A DNA stretch of 53,551 bases from Acidobacteriota bacterium (GTDB lineage: Bacteria; Acidobacteriota; Terriglobia; Bryobacterales; Bryobacteraceae): the NCBI GenBank assembly GCA_025350695.1, contig JANXXI010000069.1, positions 1 to 53,551 of the forward strand, written 5' to 3'. This document shows positions 35,493 through 44,435 of the stretch, piece by piece. Under the pieces are notes generated by a model. That model was given only the letters and a program-made list of their open reading frames with translations. It did not search any database and was not told the DNA's origin. Positions within the stretch are counted from its first letter, which is position 1; each line of letters opens with the position of its first letter. A program made the translations under genes and the position numbers.

Positions 35493-36433
35493 ACGAATGG
35501 CTCCGGTCAACTTTACCGATAGTGGGCAGTGAACACGCTAGGGATATTGATACTTTTTATTTCTTCGTTTTCTATCTCAGTCTATTTTTCTTCATCATCG
35601 TAGGTGGTTTGGCTGTCTATTTTCCGATTAAGTACCGGTTGAAGCCGGGCGAGACTCGCCGCTCCGCGCACATCACCGACAATTTTTTCCTGGAAATGCT
35701 GTGGACGGTAGTTCCTTCGCTTCTCTGCTTCGTCCTGTTTTTCTGGGGCTTTAACACCTATCTGGCTGCCTTTACCGTTCCTAACGATGCGATGGAGATT
35801 TATGTTCGAGGCCGCAAATGGAATTGGACATTCGAGTATCCTGACGGCATGGCCGGCGGCGGTACGCTCTACGTGCCTCTCAACAGACCAATCAAGTTGA
35901 TTATGGACAGTGAGGACGTGCTTCACGCCTTCTACATCCCCGCTATGCGGATCAAGCAAGACGTGATTCCGGGCCGTTATGTTTATATGACCTTTACTCC
36001 AACCGTAAAAGGCGAATTCCAAATATTTTGCGCCGAATACTGCGGCAAGGACCATTCCGGAATGTTGGCTATGCTGAAGGTGATGGATGACGCCGAATAT
36101 GAAGTCTTCAAGCGTGAGGGACCGCCAGAGTATAAAACAATGGATCCCAAGCTCATTGGAGAAACCATTTATAAAACCCGCGGTTGTCAGAGTTGCCACT
36201 CCCTTGACGGGACCAAAGGCGACGGTCCTTCTTTCAAAGGCATATGGGGCAAGACTGAACAGTTCGCGGACGGCACCAGCGGCGTGGTAGACGAGAATTA
36301 CATCCGGCAGTCCGTATTGGAGCCTCAAGCGAAGGTCGTCAAAGGCTTCGAACCCGTCATGCCGACTTTCCAAGGATCGCTTCGACCGGTTGAAATTAAC
36401 GGTATCATCGCATTTATAAAGGGCCAGAAGTAA
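35489..36433 (+). CDS. coxB: cytochrome c oxidase subunit II with fused cytochrome c (caa3 type)
   Basis: This 314-residue subunit receives electrons. Two N-terminal helices (about residues 22-45 and 65-87) are followed by a cupredoxin domain with the CuA ligands FCAEYCGKDHSGM and an upstream His in DVLHAFYIP. A C-terminal cytochrome c domain has CQSCH (near residue 233) and the methionine segment PVMPTFQGSL. The fused heme makes it a caa3-type oxidase. ATG overlaps the sco stop as ATGA; coxA follows after nine bases with AAAGGAG. Confidence 0.96.
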   Translation: MNEWLRSTLPIVGSEHARDIDTFYFFVFYLSLFFFIIVGGLAVYFPIKYRLKPGETRRSAHITDNFFLEMLWTVVPSLLCFVLFFWGFNTYLAAFTVPNDAMEIYVRGRKWNWTFEYPDGMAGGGTLYVPLNRPIKLIMDSEDVLHAFYIPAMRIKQDVIPGRYVYMTFTPTVKGEFQIFCAEYCGKDHSGMLAMLKVMDDAEYEVFKREGPPEYKTMDPKLIGETIYKTRGCQSCHSLDGTKGDGPSFKGIWGKTEQFADGTSGVVDENYIRQSVLEPQAKVVKGFEPVMPTFQGSLRPVEINGIIAFIKGQK

Positions 36434-36442
36434 AGGAGTCTT

Positions 36443-38080
36443 ATGGCAGACGTACTACATCATCAAATTCATGCCGCATCGGACCACCGCGAAGTCGACT
36501 ATCTGAGCGACGGACGCGGCATCCGGGACTGGCTTTACACCGTTGATCACAAACGTATCGGTGTGATGTACCTGTTTTTCATCATACTGTCGTTCTTTGT
36601 CGGCGGAATGCTGGCACTGGCTATACGTTTGGAACTGCTCTATCCGGGCCGCACCATCATGGATGCTGAGACCTACAACCGTGTCTTTACTTTGCACGGT
36701 GCGGTGATGGTTTTTCTATTCATCATTCCATCGATTCCCGCCGCTCTTGGGAATTTCGTACTTCCTTTAATGCTGGGGGCAAAAGACGTTGCCTTCCCCA
36801 AACTAAACCTCGCTAGCTTCTATATCTATTGTCTGGGAGCCACGATGATGATCGGAGCTATCATTAGCGGCGGCGTCGACACTGGTTGGACTTTCTACAC
36901 TCCGTATTCAACTTCCACTAATGGCGCCGTAACTCTAACCGCCATGGGCGTGTTCACACTTGGTTTCTCTTCCATTTTCACGGGCATCAACTTTATCGCA
37001 ACGATCCATAAACTCCGTGCGCCCGGTATGGGATGGTTTGAAATGCCGCTATTCGTGTGGGGGATTTATTCCACTTCAGTCATCCAGGTTTTGGCGACTC
37101 CGGTAATTGGCATAACCATGGTTTTGTTGGGGCTCGAACGCGCCTTCGGCATAGGGATCTTTGATCCTCGCATCGGCGGCGATCCGGTTCTGTTCCAACA
37201 TTTCTTCTGGTTCTATTCTCACCCGGCTGTTTACATTATGATTTTGCCTGGCATGGCAATTATCTCGGAAGTCATCCCTACCTTCTCACACCGGACCATT
37301 TTCGGTTATCGCGGAATCGCATTTAGCTCGGTAGCGATCGCTTTGGTCAGCTTCATCGTTTGGGGACATCACATGTTCACCAGCGGTCAGTCGCAATTGA
37401 TCAACGCTGTGTTTTCCTTCCTCACTTTTCTGGTCGGTATTCCTTCGGGCATCAAGGTCTTTAACTGGGTTGCGACCATGTATAAAGGCCGGATCACGCT
37501 TAAGGCTCCGATGCTTTTCGCCATCAGTTTCCTCTTGCTTTTCACTATCGGTGGGCTCACTGGTCTATTCCTCGGATCGTTATCGATCGACATCCACCTG
37601 CACGACACTTACTTTGTTGTCGCCCATTTCCACTACGTGATGATGGGCGGTACCGTCATCGCATTCCTGGCCGGCCTGCATTACTGGTGGCCCAAGATGT
37701 TCGGACGTATGTACAACGAAAGGTTGGCGGCTATCAGCTGCGCGCTAATCTTCGTCGGCTTCAATACCACGTTCCTTACTCAATTTGTATTGGGCAGCCG
37801 GGGCATGCCTCGCCGTTACTACAACTATTTAGATCAATTCCAGCAACTCCATATGTACTCCACGTTTGGTTCCTGGATTCTTGGGGCTGGGTTCTTCCTC
37901 ATGGCCGGATACCTGCTGGCTTCTCTGCGGGGGCCGAAAAATGCCCCTATGGATCCCTGGGGCGGAACGACTCTAGAATGGCAAACACAGTCACCGCCGA
38001 TCACCCACAATTTCCACGATGTGCCTGTGCTTAAACATGCGCCATACGACTATAGAAATATTCCTCAGGGGGAGGCGTAA
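36443..38080 (+). CDS. coxA: cytochrome c oxidase subunit I, A2-type
   Basis: The 545-residue catalytic subunit has twelve helices and the heme-copper ligands: TLHGAVMVF for low-spin heme, [14 protein letters not shown] for the CuB His-Tyr cross-link region, WGHHMFTSG for CuB, and [17 protein letters not shown] for the two heme irons. In the A1 family the residue after HP is Glu, the proton gate of the D-channel. Here it is Ala and the YS pair precedes HP, the hallmark of A2-type oxidases such as the caa3 enzyme of Rhodothermus. It pumps protons while reducing oxygen. Confidence 0.97.
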   Translation: MADVLHHQIHAASDHREVDYLSDGRGIRDWLYTVDHKRIGVMYLFFIILSFFVGGMLALAIRLELLYPGRTIMDAETYNRVFTLHGAVMVFLFIIPSIPAALGNFVLPLMLGAKDVAFPKLNLASFYIYCLGATMMIGAIISGGVDTGWTFYTPYSTSTNGAVTLTAMGVFTLGFSSIFTGINFIATIHKLRAPGMGWFEMPLFVWGIYSTSVIQVLATPVIGITMVLLGLERAFGIGIFDPRIGGDPVLFQHFFWFYSHPAVYIMILPGMAIISEVIPTFSHRTIFGYRGIAFSSVAIALVSFIVWGHHMFTSGQSQLINAVFSFLTFLVGIPSGIKVFNWVATMYKGRITLKAPMLFAISFLLLFTIGGLTGLFLGSLSIDIHLHDTYFVVAHFHYVMMGGTVIAFLAGLHYWWPKMFGRMYNERLAAISCALIFVGFNTTFLTQFVLGSRGMPRRYYNYLDQFQQLHMYSTFGSWILGAGFFLMAGYLLASLRGPKNAPMDPWGGTTLEWQTQSPPITHNFHDVPVLKHAPYDYRNIPQGEA

Positions 38081-38761
38081 ATGAGCGTCGCCGAAAATAT
38101 TGAACACGGTCACGGCCACGCTGCCGAGCTCAGTCCGTTCCAGCAGCATCATTTCGCAACAGCCCAGCAGCAAAATGAGGCGTCCAAAATTGGGATGTGG
38201 CTTTTTCTCGTCACGGAAGTCCTGCTCTTTGGTGGCTTGTTTGTCGGCTACGGATTGTCGCACGCCAAGTTTCCGGAAGCTTGGAAATCGGCCCATCATC
38301 ACTTACAGCGCGAATTGGGTGCTCTGAACACGGTGGTGCTTCTGGTCTCATCCTTCACGATGGTAATGGCTGTTCAGGCGGCGAAATTAAACCGCCGCAA
38401 ACAATTGATTGGTAACCTCTGGGTAACGATCATCTGCGCCTGCATCTTCCTGGTCGTCAAGTATTTTGAGTACAGCCACAAGTATCATGAGGGCCTACTG
38501 CCCTTCAAAGCTTTCTACAGCTATCAGGGCCCCCAAGTTCCGGGAGAGTTTCATTTCTTCAGTTTCTACTTCATGATGACCGGGCTCCACGGCTTTCACA
38601 TTCTAGGCGGAATCGCTGTACTGCTTTGGGTCCTGAAACGTTCTTATGCGGGCGATTTCACGAGCGCATACTACACCCCGGTCGATCTGATTGGCCTCTA
38701 TTGGCATTTGGTAGATTTGATCTGGATTTATTTGTTCCCACTGCTTTATCTGATTAGCTAG
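38081..38761 (+). CDS. coxC: cytochrome c oxidase subunit III
   Basis: The 226-residue protein has about five helices, a His-rich start and the subunit III signature TGLHGFHILGGIAVL, then YWHLVDLIWIYLFPLLYL at the C-terminus. The ATG follows the coxA stop without a gap. It stabilises subunit I and the oxygen path. Confidence 0.95.
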   Translation: MSVAENIEHGHGHAAELSPFQQHHFATAQQQNEASKIGMWLFLVTEVLLFGGLFVGYGLSHAKFPEAWKSAHHHLQRELGALNTVVLLVSSFTMVMAVQAAKLNRRKQLIGNLWVTIICACIFLVVKYFEYSHKYHEGLLPFKAFYSYQGPQVPGEFHFFSFYFMMTGLHGFHILGGIAVLLWVLKRSYAGDFTSAYYTPVDLIGLYWHLVDLIWIYLFPLLYLIS

Positions 38762-38771
38762 GAGATCGAAA

Positions 38772-39173
38772 ATGAGTTCACACGCAAGCCATCACGACCA
38801 CACAAAACTCTACGCAGGCACGCTGCTAACTCTCCTGGTTCTCACCGGCATAACAGTTGCGGCTTCTTACTTTGATTTCGGTTCGGCCAACGTTGTTGTA
38901 GCGATGTTCATTGCTACGGTTAAGGCCTCCCTTGTCGCGCTTATTTTCATGCATCTAAAAGACGACAAGCCCGTGAACGCTGTCATTTTTTGCGGATCGA
39001 TGGTTTTTCTCAGCATATTTCTTGGCTTTTGCATGCTCGATGTTGATTCCCGTGAAAAAGTTTCCACTGGCAAATTAACCTGGGTCGAGGAACAGGATCG
39101 CGAGGAAGCGAAGAAGAAAGTGAAAGCCTCGCCACCGGCCGGACACAGCGCCCCGGCGGCGGAGCATCATTAG
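38772..39173 (+). CDS. coxD: cytochrome c oxidase subunit IV (prokaryotic type)
   Basis: The 133-residue protein has three short helices and the family segment VVVAMFIATVKASLVALIFM followed by HLKDDKP, as in bacterial CoxF/CyoD-type subunits. The C-terminal tail is charged and ends in a His pair. GGAG lies nine bases before the ATG. It is the last oxidase gene of the operon. Confidence 0.92.
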   Translation: MSSHASHHDHTKLYAGTLLTLLVLTGITVAASYFDFGSANVVVAMFIATVKASLVALIFMHLKDDKPVNAVIFCGSMVFLSIFLGFCMLDVDSREKVSTGKLTWVEEQDREEAKKKVKASPPAGHSAPAAEHH

Positions 39174-39196
39174 GGGACGTTTTGACAGGAAGCGCC

Positions 39197-40594
39197 ATGC
39201 GTCTGCTGATGCTCTTGCTGTTTTGTAGCATCCTCGACGCAGCGGAATGGCTCCGTCTTAAATCAAATAGCTTTGAATTGATCACCACGGCAGGCGAGGC
39301 ACAGGGCCGCGAAACCTTACAGCATTTTGAGCAGGTCTCCGATTTCTTTCAACAGCTCAACCAAACGGCGTCTTCAAGTCCGATCCCGATTCGAATAATT
39401 TTATTCGCCGACGACAAACAGTACGCGCCATACCGTGCCAACTCCGCAGCCGCCGCGTACTTCATCACTGCTCCAGATGCCGATTACATTGTAATGGCGG
39501 GTGCCTCCAAGGGTTTGTATACCGTCGCGCTTCACGAATACGTCCATTTGCTCATCCGTCGCTCTCGAGTAACCTTGCCTCTTTGGCTTGAGGAGGGCTT
39601 TGCCGATTTGTTCTCCACCTTGAAAGCCGCCGGGAATCAAACTCAAATCGGAGCCGCTCCGCCAGGCAGAACCCAAGGCTTGCTGACGGGAGCGATTCTA
39701 CCGCTGGGGACAATTCTTTCCGCCACTCGCAACTCGCCCCTGTACAACGAAGGCAATCGAATAGGCATGTTTTATAGCGAGTCCTGGGCGCTGACTCATA
39801 TGCTCCGCCTGAGTGACGATTTCCGCCCGGGCTTTGAAAAATTCTTCAATCTAATCGTTTCAGGTTATTCCGCCGAAGAAGCTTTGGAGAAGGCATACTC
39901 GAAGTCGCCAAGTGATGTTGAAGCTCATCTAATGTCCTATCTCGGACGTGGGCGCCTGCGCCTAGTTTTGGTCCCAATCAAGCTTAAAAAGGAGATGCCT
40001 TCCCCAGTCCGTCTGCCGGATGCTGAATTTACGGCAAAGCTGTCGCTGGCGACCCTACTACAAACGAAGGATTCCGGAAAGGCGGTCGAAGAGCTTGAAG
40101 CGCTGATCAAGGAATACCCTGCGCGTCCCGAACCGGTTGGTGCGTTAGCTTATTTGTGGGCTTCCAGCGGTCAAACCGAAAAGGGGATGGATGGAATGGC
40201 GCGAGCCATCGCTATGCAATATCGCAACCCAAGAATCCTCAAGGATTACTCGCTGCTTCTCTTGAATTCAGGCAACAACTCGATGTTTCTTTCGGCTGCA
40301 AAGCGTCAATTGGAGATTGAGCCGGACGACCATGAACAACGGCTCCGCATTGGCTCAGTTTTGTTTCAAATGGGAGATTGCGCCCAGGCTTTAAGTGAAT
40401 TAAGAAAGATCGAAAAGCCGCCGTCAAATATGGCGGTCCGCTATCAGCACGGGATTGCCGCTTGCTCCCTTAAGCTGGGCAATCTTGATCAAGCAAGAAG
40501 CGCAATAGCTGAGATCCGAAAGGTTGCGCATACTCCGCAAGAACTCGCCGAGTTGAATCAGTTAGAGCAAGCCCTAGCCTCAGCGGCTCGTTGA
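39197..40594 (+). CDS. exported MA-type zinc peptidase with TPR repeats
   Basis: The 465-residue protein begins with a signal peptide (MRLLMLLLFCSILDA). A gluzincin-like domain follows, with HEYVH in VALHEYVHLLIRRSR and a downstream glutamate in WLEEGFADL, the HExxH and Glu zinc pattern of the peptidase MA-like families. From about residue 270 to the end, helical repeats of TPR type can be seen (AVEELEALIKEYPARPEPVG and similar). ATG 39197 is preferred over a TTG at 39182 because the signal peptide starts there. It lies 23 bases after coxD and is probably on the same transcript, but no link to respiration is known to me. Confidence 0.72.
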   Translation: MRLLMLLLFCSILDAAEWLRLKSNSFELITTAGEAQGRETLQHFEQVSDFFQQLNQTASSSPIPIRIILFADDKQYAPYRANSAAAAYFITAPDADYIVMAGASKGLYTVALHEYVHLLIRRSRVTLPLWLEEGFADLFSTLKAAGNQTQIGAAPPGRTQGLLTGAILPLGTILSATRNSPLYNEGNRIGMFYSESWALTHMLRLSDDFRPGFEKFFNLIVSGYSAEEALEKAYSKSPSDVEAHLMSYLGRGRLRLVLVPIKLKKEMPSPVRLPDAEFTAKLSLATLLQTKDSGKAVEELEALIKEYPARPEPVGALAYLWASSGQTEKGMDGMARAIAMQYRNPRILKDYSLLLLNSGNNSMFLSAAKRQLEIEPDDHEQRLRIGSVLFQMGDCAQALSELRKIEKPPSNMAVRYQHGIAACSLKLGNLDQARSAIAEIRKVAHTPQELAELNQLEQALASAAR

Positions 40595-40604
40595 CCAAAT
40601 TCAC

Positions 40605-40882
40605 CATTCGACGGTGACAACACCAGGTTCCAGAGTCCAAAGTTCCGTCAACCGCGTGTTGCCAATCAGCCACGAATCCTTGGCGAGAATTTGGCCGCCA
40701 ATTCAGCTACTCCACTGATGTGATCGAAACGTCGTGGGTCACAAGGATTCCGTCCACGCGATTGAAGGTATAGTCTTTCGGAGACTTCGGATTCCCTCGA
40801 TCCACCGATCGATGACATAAACTTCTCCCGAATCTAAACGCAAAGAAAACGTGCCGTGACCAAGCCAGGTAATCGAACCAAA
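40605..40882 (-). pseudogene. fragment of an UPF0173 metal-dependent hydrolase
   Basis: On the minus strand, directly after the glycosidase stop, a recognisable piece of a metallo-beta-lactamase-fold hydrolase (UPF0173, YtkL-like) appears: ITWLGHGTFSLRLDSGEVYV in one frame, then NPKSPKDYTFNRVDGILVTH in a second frame and FDHISGVAELAAKFSPR in a third. The natural order of these pieces is kept, including the metal-binding THxHxDH region, which is split by the shifts. There is no start codon and most of the C-terminus is missing. It fills the 292-base gap between two genes. Confidence 0.75.
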
Positions 40883-40886
40883 GATC

Positions 40887-42635
40887 TTATTTTAGGGAAA
40901 TTACCATGCGCCCGGTGATGGGGATTTCTCCGGTCACCGCGCGCGCCGCAGCCGTCTCACTTGGCACGGTCGGCGAATAGGTGGTTAGGTACGCGGCGAC
41001 ATCAGGAAAACTGCGCAGAAGATATGGATTTCCGAGCGAAATCAGAACAACCGGCCGGCCGGTTTTTATGAAGCCTTGCACCAGGGCGGTGAAATTGCCG
41101 GGCAAGGGTGGGTCGCCTTGAAAGGACGGTAGAGTCACAAACGCGGCGACGACTATCGCTTGGCAATTGCGGGATTTTTCAAGCGTTTCGTCGAGCGCTC
41201 CCTGTAGCATGGTCGGGTCCAATAGGGTTTGTGAGGCATTGGGGGCAAGCTTGCTCATCTCCTCCATGAACTGCATTCCTTGCTGACTGGTGCGCCGCTC
41301 AATCAGGACCGTGAAGCAGGCGCCTTTTGTGTCTCGGATCGGCACGAGGTTCCCAACGTTCTTGAACATAGCCACTGCGCGATTTGCCACCGATTGCGCT
41401 AATTGGGCGTCTTCCGGCTGATCCAATACGCCGCTGGCCGCAACGGGATCAACTAAACGGTTCTTGAACAATCCCAGTTGGATCTTGGCATTCAACAGTC
41501 TTTCCACACTGGTCTCGATGCGTCTCACCGAAAGCCGCTTGGAAAGTACGGCTTTTTCGATTGCGGCAATGACGGCGTCGGGATTCTTGGGCATCAAAAG
41601 AATATCCACGCCGGCCTCAAGCGCCCGGACAGCTGCCTCACCGGGCGGGAACATCCGCGCAAGGCCTTGCATGTCCATGGCGTCGGTGGTGATCAACCCC
41701 TTGAAGTTCAGTTCCTCACGAAGTAGCTTGGTGATGACCTTTGAAGAAATGGTTGCGGGGATCTCCGCGGGTTCAATCGCCGGGACGGCAATGTGGGCCG
41801 TCATGATGGAGTCCACCTTGCTTAGAATCGCCGCCCGAAAAGGAGCCATCTCAACGGCGTCAATTCGTTCCCGGCTGGCCTCAATCTTGGCAAGGCCCAA
41901 ATGGCTGTCCAGGGCAGTATCGCCGTGACCCGGGAAATGCTTCGCGCAGACAAGAACCGGATAGTTGGGATCGGAGTGAGCTCCTTCAATGTACGCCTGA
42001 ACGTGGGCCGAGACCTCATCAGCGCGTTGTCCGAATGACCGGATACTGATCACCGGATTGTCGGGGTTGTTGTTGACATCGGCTACTGGGGCGAAAATCC
42101 AATGGACACCGAGGGTCCTTGCTTCACGGGCCGTTGCTGCTCCAAGCTGCTTGGTAGCTCCTAAGTCGCCTGCGGCGTTAAATGCCATGTTGTGCGGATA
42201 CTTCGTCGTTTTCGCCACACGCATCGAGGCGCCACGTTCCATGTCGCTTCCAACGATAAGAGGCAATTTGGATTGCTTTTGCAAGCCGTTCAACAACGTC
42301 ATCAATTCATATGGCTGTGCGTTTCGGACTCCGCTTCGGTCCACTCCGTTGATTACGATCAATCCGCCTACATCCAGCTGAGCGACGGCGTGGTTTAACC
42401 GGATTGCCTCAGCCGAACGCCTGGCAGGCACTTCACCATTGGCGGCCACAATGATCAATTGGGCAATTTTTTGACGAAGAGTTAGGTGGGCTAGGATTTC
42501 CCTGGCGCTGGCATCGCGGTTGTCGGCCCGCACTGTGGGTTTGGTTGGCGTCGAGCGGGGCTTCTGCTTCGGCTTGTTGTCAGCGCCGTGGCAGAGCGAC
42601 ATCAAAGCTAGTAAAAGAAGAGAGCTCCGAAACAC
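40887..42635 (-). CDS. nagZ: secreted glycoside hydrolase family 3, beta-N-acetylhexosaminidase-like
   Basis: The 582-residue protein has a signal peptide (MFRSSLLLLALMSLCHGA). The GH3 TIM barrel has VGSDMERGASMRV and the NagZ loop KHFPGHGDTALDSHLGLA with its catalytic His-Asp pair. The nucleophile aspartate lies in GLITTDAMDMQGL. A second, flavodoxin-like C-terminal domain follows, so it resembles two-domain NagZ. It likely removes N-acetylglucosamine from peptidoglycan fragments or chitin oligomers in the periplasm. The start is a GTG placed immediately after the TAG of the response-regulator gene, implying coupled translation. Confidence 0.87.
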   Translation of the reverse strand: MFRSSLLLLALMSLCHGADNKPKQKPRSTPTKPTVRADNRDASAREILAHLTLRQKIAQLIIVAANGEVPARRSAEAIRLNHAVAQLDVGGLIVINGVDRSGVRNAQPYELMTLLNGLQKQSKLPLIVGSDMERGASMRVAKTTKYPHNMAFNAAGDLGATKQLGAATAREARTLGVHWIFAPVADVNNNPDNPVISIRSFGQRADEVSAHVQAYIEGAHSDPNYPVLVCAKHFPGHGDTALDSHLGLAKIEASRERIDAVEMAPFRAAILSKVDSIMTAHIAVPAIEPAEIPATISSKVITKLLREELNFKGLITTDAMDMQGLARMFPPGEAAVRALEAGVDILLMPKNPDAVIAAIEKAVLSKRLSVRRIETSVERLLNAKIQLGLFKNRLVDPVAASGVLDQPEDAQLAQSVANRAVAMFKNVGNLVPIRDTKGACFTVLIERRTSQQGMQFMEEMSKLAPNASQTLLDPTMLQGALDETLEKSRNCQAIVVAAFVTLPSFQGDPPLPGNFTALVQGFIKTGRPVVLISLGNPYLLRSFPDVAAYLTTYSPTVPSETAAARAVTGEIPITGRMVISLK

Positions 42636-43088
42636 CTAGGAACTTGCGCCGGCCGCTTTCGCGCGCACTTTACTATGAGCGGAAGGCGGTTTTTTCATTG
42701 TACGACGCAATAGACGGTTCACCGAGCGCGTCAAGTGTGGAATCTCGTTTGCGTTCTTTTGAATGACCACATCCGCGCCCGTGCTGTTTTCGGTAAGCCC
42801 CATACCTTCTACGTAGCCTGATAGAAGAATCACAGTTACTTCTGGTTTGAGAAGTCTGACGGCGGCGATGAACGCCACTCCGTCGATTTTGGGTAGGCGG
42901 TGATCGGTAATCACCAGATCAAAGTTCATCTCCGGATACTTCTCTAGTGCCGCGCTAGGAGATGTCGCCGTCGTGATTTCAAACCCCAATTCGGTGAGAA
43001 CAGCCTTGCGCGCCGTAAGTCCGTTCTTGTTGTCATCCACCATTAGGATGCTTTGTTTTTTCGGTGAGGCTAAGGAGGAAGATCGCAT
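42636..43088 (-). CDS. single-domain response regulator
   Basis: From ATG 43086-43088 the protein has 150 residues, almost all a receiver domain: ILMVDDN, phosphoacceptor Asp in LVITDHRLPKIDG, Ser in ILLSGY and Lys in VIQKNANE. A basic tail follows (RRTMKKPPSAHSKVRAK). No DNA-binding domain is present. The frame is open up to 43199, but those residues are not receiver-like. It is joined to the glycosidase gene without a gap. It may serve as a phosphate relay partner for one of the orphan kinases, which the sequence cannot decide. Confidence 0.85.
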   Translation of the reverse strand: MRSSSLASPKKQSILMVDDNKNGLTARKAVLTELGFEITTATSPSAALEKYPEMNFDLVITDHRLPKIDGVAFIAAVRLLKPEVTVILLSGYVEGMGLTENSTGADVVIQKNANEIPHLTRSVNRLLRRTMKKPPSAHSKVRAKAAGASS

Positions 43089-43100
43089 CGGGAACAGTCG

Positions 43101-43130
43101 AAGGTAACAAAGGTACTGCGTACATGTCAA
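43101..43130 (-). promoter_or_regulatory. candidate promoter of the response-regulator gene
   Basis: The minus strand has TTGACA (43125-43130), an 18-base spacer and TACCTT (43101-43106). The -35 is perfect and the -10 matches TATAAT at three positions. Transcription would start only about six to eight bases before the ATG, giving a nearly leaderless mRNA; this agrees with the absence of a Shine-Dalgarno. Confidence 0.4.
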
Positions 43131-43223
43131 CGTGTTTCTATGCGGAAGAAAATGCATGGAAAAAACGGCTTGACTTTGATCGCGTACTGATTGTACCAAG
43201 CGGTTTCGCGCCCGGCGAGTTGG

Positions 43224-44363
43224 TTACTCCACTTCGCGAGGAGCCGTGTAGCCTTGCTTAGAGATAACAGAGTACTTCATTGGCTTGTTCTTCTCGTCGA
43301 CAATTTTCAACGGCTCGTTGGTTCCAGGGTTAATCAGTTCAACTTTCAGCTTGCGAAATTTGCCGTCTTTAGCCTGATTGGTGGATTGATAACCCAACGA
43401 ATACTGATTGCGCAATGATTCATGTATGCCTTGAAATACATTGCCCATCTCGCCCACGAACCGAGGGAAAAAAGCCTGGCCTCCAGTTTCTTTGGCGAAC
43501 GTCTTCAGCTGATTGTCAGCCTGAAGGAAATCCAAACGCTGAATTGCGCCCATTCCACCACGAGCATCGGCCATTTCCCTGGCCATTTGAAGGATACTGA
43601 TTGCGTATATCGGTACGCCCGCTAGTTGCAGCTTCTTGCGGGTTTGGTCGAACGTGATTTTGCTAAAGGTGTCGATTCCGCTGGCGAACAGCACTATGGC
43701 GCGACGCCCTTCAATTTCGGACATACGGTCAGCCGTGTCGGTTAGCGCGTCATACAAGTTGGATTCCCTAAATGCCGCAATGCGCAGCCGTTGCATGGCT
43801 TCCTGTGCTTTGCGCTTGTCCGTGGAAAAATCGCTCAGGATTTCTGGCCGTAGATCGTAAGCTACAACCGCCACGAAATCCTCCGGTTTCAGCGTTGAGA
43901 GAAACGCGTAGGTATAGGTAAGCGTCTCATACCAACCTTGGCTCCAATAGGATTGGAACAGGTTGCTGAACTCGATGACCATCGCAACAGTCATGGGAGC
44001 TTCGCCCATTCCGAAATTAGAAACTTGCTGCGGCACGCCGTCTTCCACAATGCGGAAACTGGCTCGAGGAATGTTGGGGATGAAATGGCCGTTCTTGTCG
44101 AGCACCGAAACATCCACCGTGACGGTGGAAACATCGCTACGGAAGGTAGGGGTTCCATCCGGGATCACGCCGCCTTTGTTGCGGTACTTCGACGGGATCT
44201 TCTCGGTTTCCGGTTCCGGCACTGCTTCGCCGCTACCGGACTTCTTCTTTGGGCGCGAGACGGTGGTGGAAGATTCAGTCTTCGGTCCCTGCTGAGCGGA
44301 AAGAAGGCCGAAGCCAAAAGAGGCTAAGGACAGGGCGAGTAGAATTCTGGAAAACGGTTTCAT
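43224..44363 (-). CDS. secreted VWFA-related protein of acidobacterial type
   Basis: The preferred ATG (44361-44363) begins a signal peptide (MKPFSRILLALSLASFGFG) and gives 379 residues; the frame is open to 44411. After a charged linker comes TVDVSVLDKNGHFIPNIPRA and FRIVEDGVPQQVSNF, the conserved lead-in of the VWFA-related family that is expanded in Acidobacteria. The von Willebrand A domain follows, but its metal site reads EFSNL in place of DxSxS. An AGGG lies eight bases before the start. Function is unknown; adhesion or surface assembly is usual for such domains. Confidence 0.8.
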   Translation of the reverse strand: MKPFSRILLALSLASFGFGLLSAQQGPKTESSTTVSRPKKKSGSGEAVPEPETEKIPSKYRNKGGVIPDGTPTFRSDVSTVTVDVSVLDKNGHFIPNIPRASFRIVEDGVPQQVSNFGMGEAPMTVAMVIEFSNLFQSYWSQGWYETLTYTYAFLSTLKPEDFVAVVAYDLRPEILSDFSTDKRKAQEAMQRLRIAAFRESNLYDALTDTADRMSEIEGRRAIVLFASGIDTFSKITFDQTRKKLQLAGVPIYAISILQMAREMADARGGMGAIQRLDFLQADNQLKTFAKETGGQAFFPRFVGEMGNVFQGIHESLRNQYSLGYQSTNQAKDGKFRKLKVELINPGTNEPLKIVDEKNKPMKYSVISKQGYTAPREVE

Positions 44364-44382
44364 TATATTCCCTATGGTTAAA

Positions 44383-44391
44383 ACTATAGCA
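44383..44391 (-). promoter_or_regulatory. candidate extended -10 promoter of the VWFA gene
   Basis: The minus strand reads TGCTATAGT: TGn plus a five-of-six match to TATAAT. Transcription would begin about 13 bases before the start codon at 44363. Confidence 0.4.
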
Positions 44392-44435
44392 ATTTGAAAG
44401 ACGCCGGACACTTTGCGAATGTAAACAGGGGAACG

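Noticed and set aside
35582-36373. 263-residue minus-strand open frame opposite coxB
   Set aside because: The coxB reading has clear CuA and heme motifs; the antisense frame has none and is a codon-bias shadow.
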